Assembly (NCBI GenBank): GCA_900769445.1
Contig: CAAGGR010000080.1
Location: 1-45,072, forward strand
DNA from: an uncultured Alistipes sp.
Lineage (GTDB): Bacteria > Bacteroidota > Bacteroidia > Bacteroidales > Rikenellaceae
DNA: 45,072 bases
Reading direction: 5' to 3'
The position numbers were made by a program, and so were the translations under genes. The notes under the pieces are model-generated. The model saw nothing but the letters and a program-made list of their open reading frames with translations. It was not told where the DNA came from and ran no database searches. Shown in pieces: positions 8,901 to 15,738 of this stretch (positions within the stretch are counted from its first letter, which is position 1; each line of letters starts with the position of its first letter).

Positions 8901-9462
8901 TACCCGCAGCTGGTGAGTATGGCTGGATGGTGTAGCCCTTGTAGAGAAGACCCTTCTCGTAGAGTTGCTTCAAAAGCCACCACAAGGTCTCGATAAACTT
9001 ATTGTCGTAAGTGATATATGGGTCGTCCATATTCACCCAGTAGCCCATCTTGTGGGTCAAGTCCTCCCAGATGTCGGTGAACTCCATAACTGCCTCACGG
9101 CAAGCCTTGTTGTACTCCTCGATAGAGATTGTCTTGCCGATATCCTCCTTGGTAATACCCATCTTCTTCTCTACGCCAAGCTCTACTGGAAGACCGTGTG
9201 TGTCCCAGCCCGCCTTACGGTGTACGAGATAGCCCTGCTGGGTCTTATAGCGACAGAATACATCCTTAATGGTACGCGCCATCACGTGGTGGATACCTGG
9301 AGTACCATTTGCTGAAGGGGGACCCTCATAGAATACGAAGGTTGGATGACCCTCGCGTGTAGTGATGCTCTTGTGGAAAGTGTCGTCCTTAGTCCAGCGC
9401 GCCAATACCTCGTCAGCAACGCCAGCCAAGTCAAGAGCTTTATATTCGTTAAATTTACTCAT
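5977..9462 (-). CDS. ileS: Isoleucyl-tRNA synthetase
   Basis: A class I aminoacyl-tRNA synthetase of 1,161 residues that charges tRNA-Ile. The HIGH-type signature is GTPGIHHVMA near residue 55, followed by GWDTHGLPVELGVEKKMGI. The KMSKR loop is GNKMSKRLGN near 705. The editing domain lies between and the anticodon-binding region after. The length and the GLPVE(x)GVEKK form resemble the long, eukaryote-like IleRS class, which in other bacteria is often mupirocin-insensitive; that property is inference. The ATG at 9462 (MSKFNEYK) is preferred over 9471, which adds only MII. yebC lies upstream on the same strand. Confidence 0.96.
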   Translation of the reverse strand: MSKFNEYKALDLAGVADEVLARWTKDDTFHKSITTREGHPTFVFYEGPPSANGTPGIHHVMARTIKDVFCRYKTQQGYLVHRKAGWDTHGLPVELGVEKKMGITKEDIGKTISIEEYNKACREAVMEFTDIWEDLTHKMGYWVNMDDPYITYDNKFIETLWWLLKQLYEKGLLYKGYTIQPYSPAAGTGLSTHELNQPGCYRDVKDTTCTAQFRILDPKEEMLGWGTPVFLAWTTTPWTLPSNTALCVGPKIDYVAVRTYNPYNGEKITAVVAEPLLYSVFNKKGEEIALEDYKAGDKVVPFAVVGKYKGTDLCGMHYEQLLPWVKPVEADEAGNWKEASAKAFRVIPGDYVTTEDGTGIVHIAPTFGADDAFVARQAGIPSLFMINKRGETRPMVDFAGKFFLTEELDEKFVKKCVEAAYGEYEGRFVKNAYDPQFTVDGRYDEKAAAAAETLDIYISIKLKEEGKAFKIEKHTHNYPHCWRTDKPVLYYPLDSWFIRTTALRERMMELNKTIYWKPESTGTGRFGKWLENINDWNLSRSRFWGTPLPIWATEDRSELKCIGSVEELITEIEKAVAAGVMTENPFKNFVVGDMSKENYSTKNIDLHRPYVDNIVLVSAKGEPMRREPDLIDVWFDSGAMPYAQVHYPFENKEGFDQIYPADFIAEGVDQTRGWFYTLHAIATMLFDSVAFKNIISNGLVLDKNGNKMSKRLGNAVDPFEVLKKYGADATRWYMISNSQPWDNLKFDVDGVDECRRKFFGTLYNTYSFFALYANIDGFTGKEAEVAVAERPEIDRWILSELNTLVKDVTNYLEDYDPTPAARRIDAFVNENLSNWYVRLNRKRFWGGELTTDKLAAYQTLYTCLETVVMLAAPIAPFITDRIFTDLNAMSGRHSEESVHLAEYPKCNEALINSELEEMMSLAQRASSMVLALRRKVNIKVRQPLQKIIIPVLDKDMAKHIEAVRQLIMNEVNVKAIELITDTTGIITKRIKPNFKTLGAKCGKYMKQVAALVASFTQEQIAAVESNPETVLTVEGVEFVTTPADFDITSEDMPGWLVASEGKLTVALDITITDELRREGVARELVNRIQNIRKESGFEVTDKISVEIEATELTAPAVESFADYIAQQTLAVEVKAVATPNGAVVADSDIDESPLKIAVTKR

Positions 9463-9488
9463 AATTATCAATTGATCAATGCTATAGC

Positions 9489-9521
9489 CAATTACTAATT
9501 GCTAATTACTCATTACTAATT
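9489..9521. repeat. ATTACTAATT-type short repeat between yebC and ileS
   Basis: CAATTACTAATTGCTAATTA and its continuation belong to the AT-rich ATTAGTAAT repeat family also seen at 10402-10458, 12497-12516, 38186-38215 and 38307-38339. Confidence 0.6.
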
Positions 9522-9529
9522 AATCCCGA

Positions 9530-10264
9530 CTACTCCTCCTCGTCCTCGTCAGACTCGGCCATTGTTGTATATACGTTTGTTACGTCGTCGTCCTCCTCAA
9601 GGTGCTCGATAAGCTTGTTCACAGCCTCGCGCTGCTCTGCAGTAAGCTCCTTAGTGTCGGTTGGGATGCGTACAGACTCACCCGATACAAGCTCGAAGCC
9701 CTTATCCTCAATCCATGTCTGAATCTGACCGAATGACTCGTAAGCAGCGTAAACCGTTACCTCACCCTCCTCAGCATAGAACTCATCTACACCGAAGTCA
9801 ATCATCTCAAGCTCCATCTCCTCGAGGTCTACACCCTCTGTTGGCTTGAACTTAAATACGCACTTATGCTCGAACATAAAGCCCACTGAGCCAGATGTAC
9901 CAAGTGTACCACCATACTTGTTGAAGTACATACGTACAGATGCTACAGTACGGTTAGTATTGTCGGTTGCAGTCTCCACCAATACAGCGATACCGTGAGG
10001 GCCATATCCCTCGTAAATCATCTCCTTGTAGTCTGCAGAGTCCTTATCTGTAGCTCGCTTGATAGCGCGCTCCACATTCTCCTTAGGCATATTCTCAGCC
10101 TTAGCATTCTGCAAAAGAAGACGAAGACGAAGGTTTGACGATGGGTCTGGACCAGAAGCCTTAACCGCCATCTCAATCTCCTTACCAATCTTTGTAAATA
10201 CGCGCGCCATATGTCCCCAGCGCTTCATCTTTCTCGCCTTGCGATACTCAAAAGCTCTTCCCAT
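9530..10264 (-). CDS. yebC: YebC/PmpR (TACO1) family regulatory protein
   Basis: A full-length 244-residue YebC family protein. The family start is present (MGRAFEYRKARKMKRWG, then MARVFTKIGKEI), with family motifs NAKAENMPKENVERAI and YEGYGPHGIAVLVE. An acidic tail (DEDEEE) ends it. Members bind DNA as transcriptional regulators and some act on ribosomes to relieve stalling at proline-rich stretches; which role applies here is not visible. A TATCTTTG box on the minus strand at 10323-10330 is a likely promoter element. ileS follows 67 bp downstream. Confidence 0.93.
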   Translation of the reverse strand: MGRAFEYRKARKMKRWGHMARVFTKIGKEIEMAVKASGPDPSSNLRLRLLLQNAKAENMPKENVERAIKRATDKDSADYKEMIYEGYGPHGIAVLVETATDNTNRTVASVRMYFNKYGGTLGTSGSVGFMFEHKCVFKFKPTEGVDLEEMELEMIDFGVDEFYAEEGEVTVYAAYESFGQIQTWIEDKGFELVSGESVRIPTDTKELTAEQREAVNKLIEHLEEDDDVTNVYTTMAESDEDEEE

Positions 10265-10322
10265 AGTGTAATTAGTTTTTTATATTTTTAGATTTTACTT
10301 TTACTATATACGTACAATCGCG

Positions 10323-10330
10323 CAAAGATA
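10323..10330 (-). promoter_or_regulatory. -7 box upstream of yebC
   Basis: TATCTTTG on the minus strand, about 60 bp before the yebC start. No good -33 element is visible. Confidence 0.45.
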
Positions 10331-10389
10331 GCAAAAAAAAGTGAAAAGTAAAAAGAAGGGGTAGCGGTTTTTAAGGTTTTTTAGGGTAG

Positions 10390-10479
10390 TTTTAGACGAG
10401 AGAGGAAATAATTAGTAATGAGTAATTAGTAATTAGTAATTAGTAGTGAGTAATGAGTAAAAGTCTTCGACTTTTTAGG
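10390..10479. repeat. Left inverted arm, outer block
   Basis: Starts TTTAGACGAGAGAGGAAATA, continues with ATTAGTAAT repeats and ends AAGTCTTCGACTTTTTAGG. Its reverse complement is at 12472-12532 with few mismatches; the left arm has extra ATTAGTAAT units. Outer boundary of the ATPase cassette. Confidence 0.8.
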
Positions 10480-10481
10480 AG

Positions 10482-10580
10482 GAGGACAGCAGGGACAACA
10501 GAGACAACAGAGACAGCAGGGAGCATTTTTGATACTCAGTTTCGTTGTCGTCTCTGCAGTCTCTTTCGTCTCTTTTTCTC
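10482..10580. repeat. Purine-rich heptad repeat hairpin, copy 2
   Basis: GGACAGCAGGGACAACAGAG-type units, then a short spacer with GATACTCAGTTTCGTTGTCG and the complementary CTCTTTCGTCTCT units. Same organisation as 5696-5823. It is present in the left arm of the cassette but missing from the right arm. Confidence 0.7.
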
Positions 10581-10636
10581 AAAAAAGGGATGAAAGGGGA
10601 CTAAAGGGGATTCCGCCCCCTTTTCTACCCTTTCTG

Positions 10637-10670
10637 CCCTTTAAGCCCCTTCAGCTTCAGCTGTTCGCTC
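10637..10670. repeat. Left inverted arm, middle block
   Basis: This block (CCCTTTAAGCCCCTTCAGCT and on to GTTCGCTC) is the near-exact reverse complement of 12355-12387, with two or three mismatches and one indel. It lies just after the stop codon of the ATPase gene. Confidence 0.8.
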
Positions 10671-10698
10671 AAAGAGCGAAACCACCCTATCACTCCCC

Positions 10699-11985
10699 TT
10701 AGAACGCCTCCTCATACAGCTCCGCGTCGTAGTGTCCATAATACTGCGGACGGGAGGGGGCAACGTTAAGGCTTAACTCACTCGGAACACTCGGAACATG
10801 CGGAACATCGGGAACATGCGGAACATCGGGAACATGCGGAACATCGGGAACATTCGGAACATCGGGAACATTCGGAACATCGGGAACATTTGGAACATGG
10901 GGAACACCCTGTTCCGATGTTCTTTTGTTCCCCACACTGCGGACAAAATTATCGTCGAACTCTAAAAGACCCCTATCCACAAGTCGCCTAATGCGCATCT
11001 TGGCTGTATCATCATTCAGCTTCAATACCTCCACAACTTTATTTTTTAGTGTCGCGCGCTCCACAACGCCACCATACTCCGTATTAAGTATCTCTACGAT
11101 ACGGTTGTTGATGCTAAGGCTCTCACTCTGAGGTATATCGCATCTCTGAGGGATGCCCTCGTCGCTTACAGCAAAGGCGAAGCGCTCAAAGGGTTCGTTA
11201 CGGCAGAACTGAGGCTCTACCACCGAACACGCACCGTTGCGATGCACGTATATCACCGACTCCGCCTTGCGCTGGAGTGCCGAGCCGAGGTGGCCGCGAG
11301 CCTTGTCGCTACCAGGGTTGGTGTGTAATACACATAATATGTGTGTATTAGTCTTGGTACTCAGTGCCATAAGCGCACCTACCAAGGCATCACTCTCCTC
11401 CAGGTCGTTAGTGTTGCGCTGTAGGTCAGCAATGCCATCTATAACTACCAAGTCAAAAGGGTAGTGATAGAGGGTCTCCACCATCACGGTATAACGCTCC
11501 TGTGGAGATAACTCCCTGAGGCTAAGCGTTGTTAGGCGTGGCTCAGCTACCAAACCGCCCATCTTCGCACCAGTCATCACAGAGATTCTATCAATAACTC
11601 TGCGTACGTGGCGCTCACCCTGCTCGGTATCTACCCATAATACGTTTATATCCATATCCTTAGCGACGTTTTTGAAGTTATTTAGACCGTCGTAAGGTAT
11701 GGCCATCGCTGAGGCTACAAGGGCTGAGGCAAGAAAGGTCTTTTTACTCTTTGCCTCACCGCATATAGCCGAGATATTACCGCGCGAGCATATACAGTTA
11801 CCATCAATAGATATTAATGGATGCTCGTCGGGTAACTCCTTCGACATATCGACAATATAGGGCGATATATGCTCCTCAACCATGTCGTACTGCATGGCTT
11901 TGAGTAGTGTGTCGTTGGTCAAATGGCTTAACTTTGCCGATTTGACAATACCCTGAGTAGGGCAACTAATGTTTTTAGTTTCCAT
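10699..11985 (-). CDS. RecA/RepA-like AAA ATPase with VPxVPx repeat tail
   Basis: A 428-residue protein with a RecA-type ATPase core resembling RepA/AAA_25 helicase-like proteins of mobile elements. The P-loop is atypical: GEAKSKKT at 76-83 lacks the usual second glycine. Walker B is FDLVVID (177-183), and HTN (221-223) and GHLGSALQRKAE (231-242) follow. Residues 290-345 look like a winged helix. Residues 361-402 are VPNVPDVP-type triplet repeats encoded by a 9-bp DNA repeat, then a tyrosine- and acid-rich tail ending AELYEEAF. The gene lies between long inverted arms, and the 42 bp encoding GNKRTSEQGVPHV recurs inverted at 12199-12240. Bacteroidetes capsule loci often have such replication-type genes nearby. 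Function is not established. Confidence 0.75.
   Translation of the reverse strand: METKNISCPTQGIVKSAKLSHLTNDTLLKAMQYDMVEEHISPYIVDMSKELPDEHPLISIDGNCICSRGNISAICGEAKSKKTFLASALVASAMAIPYDGLNNFKNVAKDMDINVLWVDTEQGERHVRRVIDRISVMTGAKMGGLVAEPRLTTLSLRELSPQERYTVMVETLYHYPFDLVVIDGIADLQRNTNDLEESDALVGALMALSTKTNTHILCVLHTNPGSDKARGHLGSALQRKAESVIYVHRNGACSVVEPQFCRNEPFERFAFAVSDEGIPQRCDIPQSESLSINNRIVEILNTEYGGVVERATLKNKVVEVLKLNDDTAKMRIRRLVDRGLLEFDDNFVRSVGNKRTSEQGVPHVPNVPDVPNVPDVPNVPDVPHVPDVPHVPDVPHVPSVPSELSLNVAPSRPQYYGHYDAELYEEAF
10784..10933. repeat. Left inverted arm, inner block: 9-bp repeats plus 42-bp exact IR
   Basis: 10784-10891 is a run of GGAACATCG/GGAACATGC/GGAACATTC units. 10892-10933 is a 42-bp stretch whose exact reverse complement is 12199-12240. 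It encodes the VP repeats of the ATPase. The inverted partner at 12199-12346 carries the same repeat type in the opposite direction. Confidence 0.9.
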
Positions 11986-12070
11986 AGTATTAAATTTTAA
12001 GATATTAATGTATATATGTGGATTGATATTTAATTGCTTACGCGAATAGCGTTAGAGCTAAATGCCACTG

Positions 12071-12101
12071 CAAATATACAACATCAAAACGCGTTTGTCA
12101 A
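12071..12101 (-). promoter_or_regulatory. Promoter and possible operator of the ATPase gene
   Basis: On the minus strand, TTGAC (12101-12097) and TATATTTG (12078-12071) have a 20-bp gap after TTG, a good Bacteroidetes promoter. The gap contains the palindrome AAACGCGTTT (12087-12096), a plausible repressor site. The leader to the start codon is about 80 nt. Confidence 0.65.
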
Positions 12102-12198
12102 GTATTTTGATAAATATTTTTACGCTGAAAGTTAAATTAATTGATAATGATATAGTTAGGGCGATTGAGTATTTCGGAGGTGTTTTGAGGGGCTTTCG

Positions 12199-12346
12199 GG
12201 GGAACAAAAGAACATCGGAACAGGGTGTTCCCCATGTTCCGGATGTTCCGAATGTTCCCGATGTTCCGAATGTTCCCGATGTTCCCGATGTTCTCGATGT
12301 TCCCGATGTTCTCGATGTTCTCGATGTTCTCGATGTTCCGAATGTT
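12199..12346. repeat. Right inverted arm, inner block
   Basis: 12199-12240 is the exact reverse complement of 10892-10933 (42 bp). It is followed by about 105 bp of GTTCCCGAT/GTTCCGAAT/GTTCTCGAT 9-bp units. Read on the plus strand in the same frame as the ATPase tail it encodes GNKRTSEQGVPHVPDVP and further repeats, ending in a lysine-rich tail at 12409. Confidence 0.9.
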
Positions 12347-12354
12347 CGCACTGT

Positions 12355-12387
12355 GAGCGAACAGATGAAGCCGAAGGGGCTTAAGGG
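12355..12387. repeat. Right inverted arm, middle block
   Basis: GAGCGAACAGATGAAGCCGA and following bases; near-exact reverse complement of 10637-10670. Confidence 0.8.
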
Positions 12388-12471
12388 TTCTAAAAGGGCA
12401 AAAAGGTAAGCGTATTAAGCTATCAATGTTTTTTTAACCCTTCGGCCCCTTTGGCCTCTTCGGCCTCTTTT

Positions 12472-12532
12472 CCTAAAAAGTCAAAGACTTTTAACTATTA
12501 CTCATTACTAATTATTTCCTCTCTCGTCTAAA
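12472..12532. repeat. Right inverted arm, outer block
   Basis: CCTAAAAAGTCAAAGACTTT through CTCTCTCGTCTAAA; reverse complement of the left outer block 10390-10479 apart from extra ATTAGTAAT units there. It ends about 70 bp before the capsule promoter. Confidence 0.8.
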
Positions 12533-12599
12533 TTCCCCTTAACAACCTTTCCCGTCTCACTTTTTTCTCTAAATATTCGCAAAATCAACAATAATTTAT

Positions 12600-12834
12600 T
12601 ACATTTGTCTCCAAATATATATGGGTCGTTGCGAGGGCTTCATCGAAGATGAATGTTAAGCGCCCGTGGCGAATATCTATTCAGCAACAATAGTAAGCCG
12701 TAGAATTGGATGACTAAAGCTGAAAAAGTGCAGTGTGGCTTGCTGCAAAGTTTTAATATCGTGTCGTGTAACTGCTTGAAAATGCGTAATATGCAGACTC
12801 TTGCAGGACTCGAGGCTATGTAATTATCCAAGCA
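12600..12834 (+). promoter_or_regulatory. Capsule operon promoter and long leader
   Basis: TACATTTG at 12600-12607 fits a -7 box, with TTCG about 20 bp upstream as a weak -33. The leader to upxY is about 220 nt and untranslated. It holds two small hairpins: TTCATC-GAA-GATGAA (12639-12653) and CGCC-CGT-GGCG (12661-12671). In Bacteroides, UpxY proteins act through such leaders to prevent early termination, so this is the probable recruitment site. The exact site is inferred. Confidence 0.5.
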
Positions 12835-13380
12835 ATGGGGGAGCTGTCCAACACCGAGAAGTTGTGGTATGCGATGCGCGACCTGAAAAGAGCCAACGCC
12901 ATATTGCCAGCATACAAGCAATTGGCGGAGGCGGGGATGGAGGTCTTTACTCCGATGACAACACGCTTCTCCACAAAAGAGGGTAGGCGTGTAAAGGTCG
13001 AGGTTCCCGTGATGCGCGACCTGCTCTTCGTGAAGGAGTGCCGACAAAACTTAGACCCCATAGTCGCCAAGACGCCAACACTGCAATATCGCTTCAAAAA
13101 GGGGGGCAAGCAGGGTGAGCCTATTGTTGTTTCTGGCGAAGATATGGAGCGATTTATCGTGGCAGTGCAGGCGAGCAACAACCCTAAATTCTACTCTGCG
13201 GAGGAGATAACACCGCTTATGTGCGGTAGGAAAATTCGCATGGTAGGCGGCACCTTGGACGGTTACGAGGGCATCCTCCAAACCGTAAGAGGCTCTAAAA
13301 CAAAGCATTTAATAATCACACTCCCATCACTCCTTGCCGTAAGCGTCGACATAAACGACGAGTTCGTAGAGGTGTTGTAA
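12835..13380 (+). CDS. UpxY-type transcription antiterminator (NusG/RfaH-like)
   Basis: A 181-residue NusG-family protein. The N-terminal domain (about 8-110) starts LWYAMRDLKRANAILPAYKQ, typical of UpxY. The C-terminal KOW-like part is about 125-180 (MCGRKIRMVGGTLDGYEGIL). In Bacteroides each capsule locus begins with its own UpxY, which binds the transcription complex in the operon leader and lets it read through the long operon. The gene is first in the operon after a 220-nt leader. The partner inhibitor gene upxZ, often second in Bacteroides, is absent. The family call is firm; specificity for this operon is inferred from position. Confidence 0.9.
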   Translation: MGELSNTEKLWYAMRDLKRANAILPAYKQLAEAGMEVFTPMTTRFSTKEGRRVKVEVPVMRDLLFVKECRQNLDPIVAKTPTLQYRFKKGGKQGEPIVVSGEDMERFIVAVQASNNPKFYSAEEITPLMCGRKIRMVGGTLDGYEGILQTVRGSKTKHLIITLPSLLAVSVDINDEFVEVL

Positions 13381-13404
13381 GGCATCAAAAGAATTTTGGC
13401 TATT

Positions 13405-14415
13405 ATGAACATAGAGTTAATAACTGGCATAGAACAGCAGAATGGCCGCTCCACAATCCATCTTCATTTCAACAACGAGATGCTTTCGTGGATGGCATTT
13501 GGTCACTCCGCCTACTCGCTGCGACTGATTGTTAAACAGAAACACATCAACAGTTTCCATGGCTTCTCCACTACAGCCAAGTTGCCTTACACGGTCATCA
13601 ACAAGGAGGCCCTCAACAAACTCTGCGCAAGATATAGCGTTGTGAGCGATGATAGCAACGAGCACCATATCATCCACCTCAGCGAGGAGTTCGACCCTAA
13701 CGACTACACTCGCTGGGTGGCTAAGCTACAAGAGGAGTTGGCAGCAAACGGAGGCTTCGATACGCAGACTCATGTCAGCCACCTCGTGCCAAAAGATAAA
13801 TTTATCAAAGACGGAATGAGTTCCTTTGCGCGCAACTCAAAAAGGGTATTCGATATGCTCTCTTCGTTTGTAGCGCTTCTGGTCTTCTCGCCACTATTCT
13901 TGATATGCACTATTCTTGTACGTCGTGAGGATGGAGGTCCTGCAATCTATAAGCAGGAGCGCATCGGACGCTTTGGTCGCCCATTCTACATCTACAAGTT
14001 CCGCACTATGAGACTCGATGCCGAGGCCATGGGCCCTCAGCTTAGCCACGGTGGTGGCGACAACGACCCTCGCCTAACCAAAATAGGCAAGTTCCTCCGC
14101 GCACATCACCTTGACGAGCTACCACAGCTCTGGAATGTCTTTATTGGCGATATGGCATTCGTAGGACCACGCCCTGAGCGCAAGTTCTACATAGACCAAA
14201 TCATCGAGCACGACAAACGCTACGAATATCTCTACCAGATACGCCCAGGCGTAACCTCGTATGCCACATTCTACAATGGATACACCGACACTATGGAGAA
14301 GATGCTCCGCCGCTTGGAGTACGACCTCTACTACCTTGGTCATCGCTCATGGCGCTTCGACATAGAGATTTTGTGGAAAACATTTTTTGGTATAATCTTC
14401 GGCAAGAAATTCTAA
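13405..14415 (+). CDS. Initiating sugar transferase (polyprenyl-phosphate glycosyl-1-phosphate transferase)
   Basis: A 336-residue protein. Residues 145-336 are a bacterial sugar transferase domain: one membrane segment (about 152-172), KFRTM (199-202), DELPQLWNV and VGPRPE. This family moves a sugar phosphate from a UDP-sugar to undecaprenyl phosphate on the inner face of the membrane and starts each repeat unit. Residues 1-140 are a soluble domain I do not recognise, in place of the multi-spanning N-terminus of WbaP/WcaJ. I chose ATG at 13405; a TTG at 13396 would add three residues. It sits between upxY and ugd. Confidence 0.88.
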   Translation: MNIELITGIEQQNGRSTIHLHFNNEMLSWMAFGHSAYSLRLIVKQKHINSFHGFSTTAKLPYTVINKEALNKLCARYSVVSDDSNEHHIIHLSEEFDPNDYTRWVAKLQEELAANGGFDTQTHVSHLVPKDKFIKDGMSSFARNSKRVFDMLSSFVALLVFSPLFLICTILVRREDGGPAIYKQERIGRFGRPFYIYKFRTMRLDAEAMGPQLSHGGGDNDPRLTKIGKFLRAHHLDELPQLWNVFIGDMAFVGPRPERKFYIDQIIEHDKRYEYLYQIRPGVTSYATFYNGYTDTMEKMLRRLEYDLYYLGHRSWRFDIEILWKTFFGIIFGKKF

Positions 14416-14419
14416 CATT

Positions 14420-15733
14420 ATGAAAATCGCAGTAGCAGGAACAGGCTATGTAGGTCTCTCGATTGCCACACTCCTCGCCCAGCACAACGAAGTTGTGGCG
14501 GTAGATGTCGTGGCTGAGAAGGTCGAAAAGATAAACAACCGCATCTCTCCAATCCAAGATGAGTATATCGAAAAGTATTTGGCAGAGAAGGCGTTAAACC
14601 TTCGAGCAACACTCGATGCCCGTGAGGCATATCGTGATGCCGAGTTTGTGGTCATAGCAGCACCTACAAACTACGACCCACAGAAAAACTTCTTCGATAC
14701 GCACCATATTGAGGATGTGATTGACCTCGTGTTGGAGGTTAATCCTGAGGCTACTATGATTATCAAGAGTACCATCCCCGTCGGTTATTGTCGCTCGCTA
14801 TATGTGAAGTATGCCAAGAGATTCAAGGAGATTGGTTGGGATACAACGCATAAATTCCGCCTACTCTTCTCGCCTGAGTTCCTACGCGAGAGTAAGGCTC
14901 TGTACGACAACCTATACCCAAGCCGTATCATTGTCGGTTATCCTAAGATGATAGAGGAGTTCGACGAGGAGAATAACGCCATCAAGGCTATTATGGGCAA
15001 CCATATGGAGGATGCAGCACGAACCTTCGCCCACCTTCTTCAGCAGGGCGCTTTGAAGGAGGATATACCAGTGCTGTTTATGGGTCTGAAGGAGGCTGAG
15101 GCTGTTAAGCTCTTCGCCAACACATACTTAGCTCTACGCGTAAGCTACTTCAACGAACTTGATACCTATGCCGAGATGAAGGGTCTTGATACACAAGCTA
15201 TCATCGAGGGTGTAGGTCTCGATCCACGTATCGGCACACACTACAACAATCCATCGTTTGGCTACGGTGGCTACTGCCTGCCTAAGGACACCAAGCAGCT
15301 GCTTGCCAACTACCAGGATGTGCCACAAAATATGATGACCGCCATTGTCGAGAGCAACCGTACGCGTAAGGACTTTATTGCCGACCGCGTATTGGAGCTT
15401 GCTGGGGCTTATGGTGCTAATAGTAGCTATGATGCATCTAAGGAGCAGTGCGTTACCATCGGAGTATATCGACTAACGATGAAGTCTAACTCCGATAACT
15501 TCCGCCAAAGCTCTATACAGGGTGTTATGAAGCGCATCAAGGCTAAGGGTGCTACGGTCATCATCTATGAGCCTACGCTTCAGGATGGCGAGACCTTCTT
15601 TGGCAGCGCTGTAGTCAACGACCTTGAGAAGTTCAAGCAGATGAGTCAGGCTATTATCGCCAACCGCTACGACGCATGCCTCGATGATGTTAAGGAGAAG
15701 GTCTACACTCGCGATATCTTCCAACGAGACTAA
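14420..15733 (+). CDS. ugd: UDP-glucose 6-dehydrogenase
   Basis: A 437-residue nucleotide-sugar dehydrogenase that oxidises UDP-glucose to UDP-glucuronate with two NAD. It has the N-terminal Rossmann motif GTGYVG (7-12), SPEFLRES near 153, and the catalytic cysteine in GYGGYCLPKD (about residue 286). It is somewhat longer than E. coli Ugd. It starts 4 bp after the sugar transferase gene and precedes a UDP-glucuronate epimerase, the next enzyme in the pathway, which supports UDP-glucose rather than another substrate. Confidence 0.92.
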   Translation: MKIAVAGTGYVGLSIATLLAQHNEVVAVDVVAEKVEKINNRISPIQDEYIEKYLAEKALNLRATLDAREAYRDAEFVVIAAPTNYDPQKNFFDTHHIEDVIDLVLEVNPEATMIIKSTIPVGYCRSLYVKYAKRFKEIGWDTTHKFRLLFSPEFLRESKALYDNLYPSRIIVGYPKMIEEFDEENNAIKAIMGNHMEDAARTFAHLLQQGALKEDIPVLFMGLKEAEAVKLFANTYLALRVSYFNELDTYAEMKGLDTQAIIEGVGLDPRIGTHYNNPSFGYGGYCLPKDTKQLLANYQDVPQNMMTAIVESNRTRKDFIADRVLELAGAYGANSSYDASKEQCVTIGVYRLTMKSNSDNFRQSSIQGVMKRIKAKGATVIIYEPTLQDGETFFGSAVVNDLEKFKQMSQAIIANRYDACLDDVKEKVYTRDIFQRD

Positions 15734-15738
15734 CGACT

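Noticed and set aside
10784..10891. CRISPR-like array
   Set aside because: The period is 9 bp with no spacers; it is a simple tandem repeat within a coding region.
12062..12409. Open frame of 115 codons on the plus strand with VP repeats
   Set aside because: It runs through the ATPase promoter and the inverted arm; its repeats are the mirror copy of the ATPase tail. It is not a gene on its own, though its frame matters for the inversion idea.
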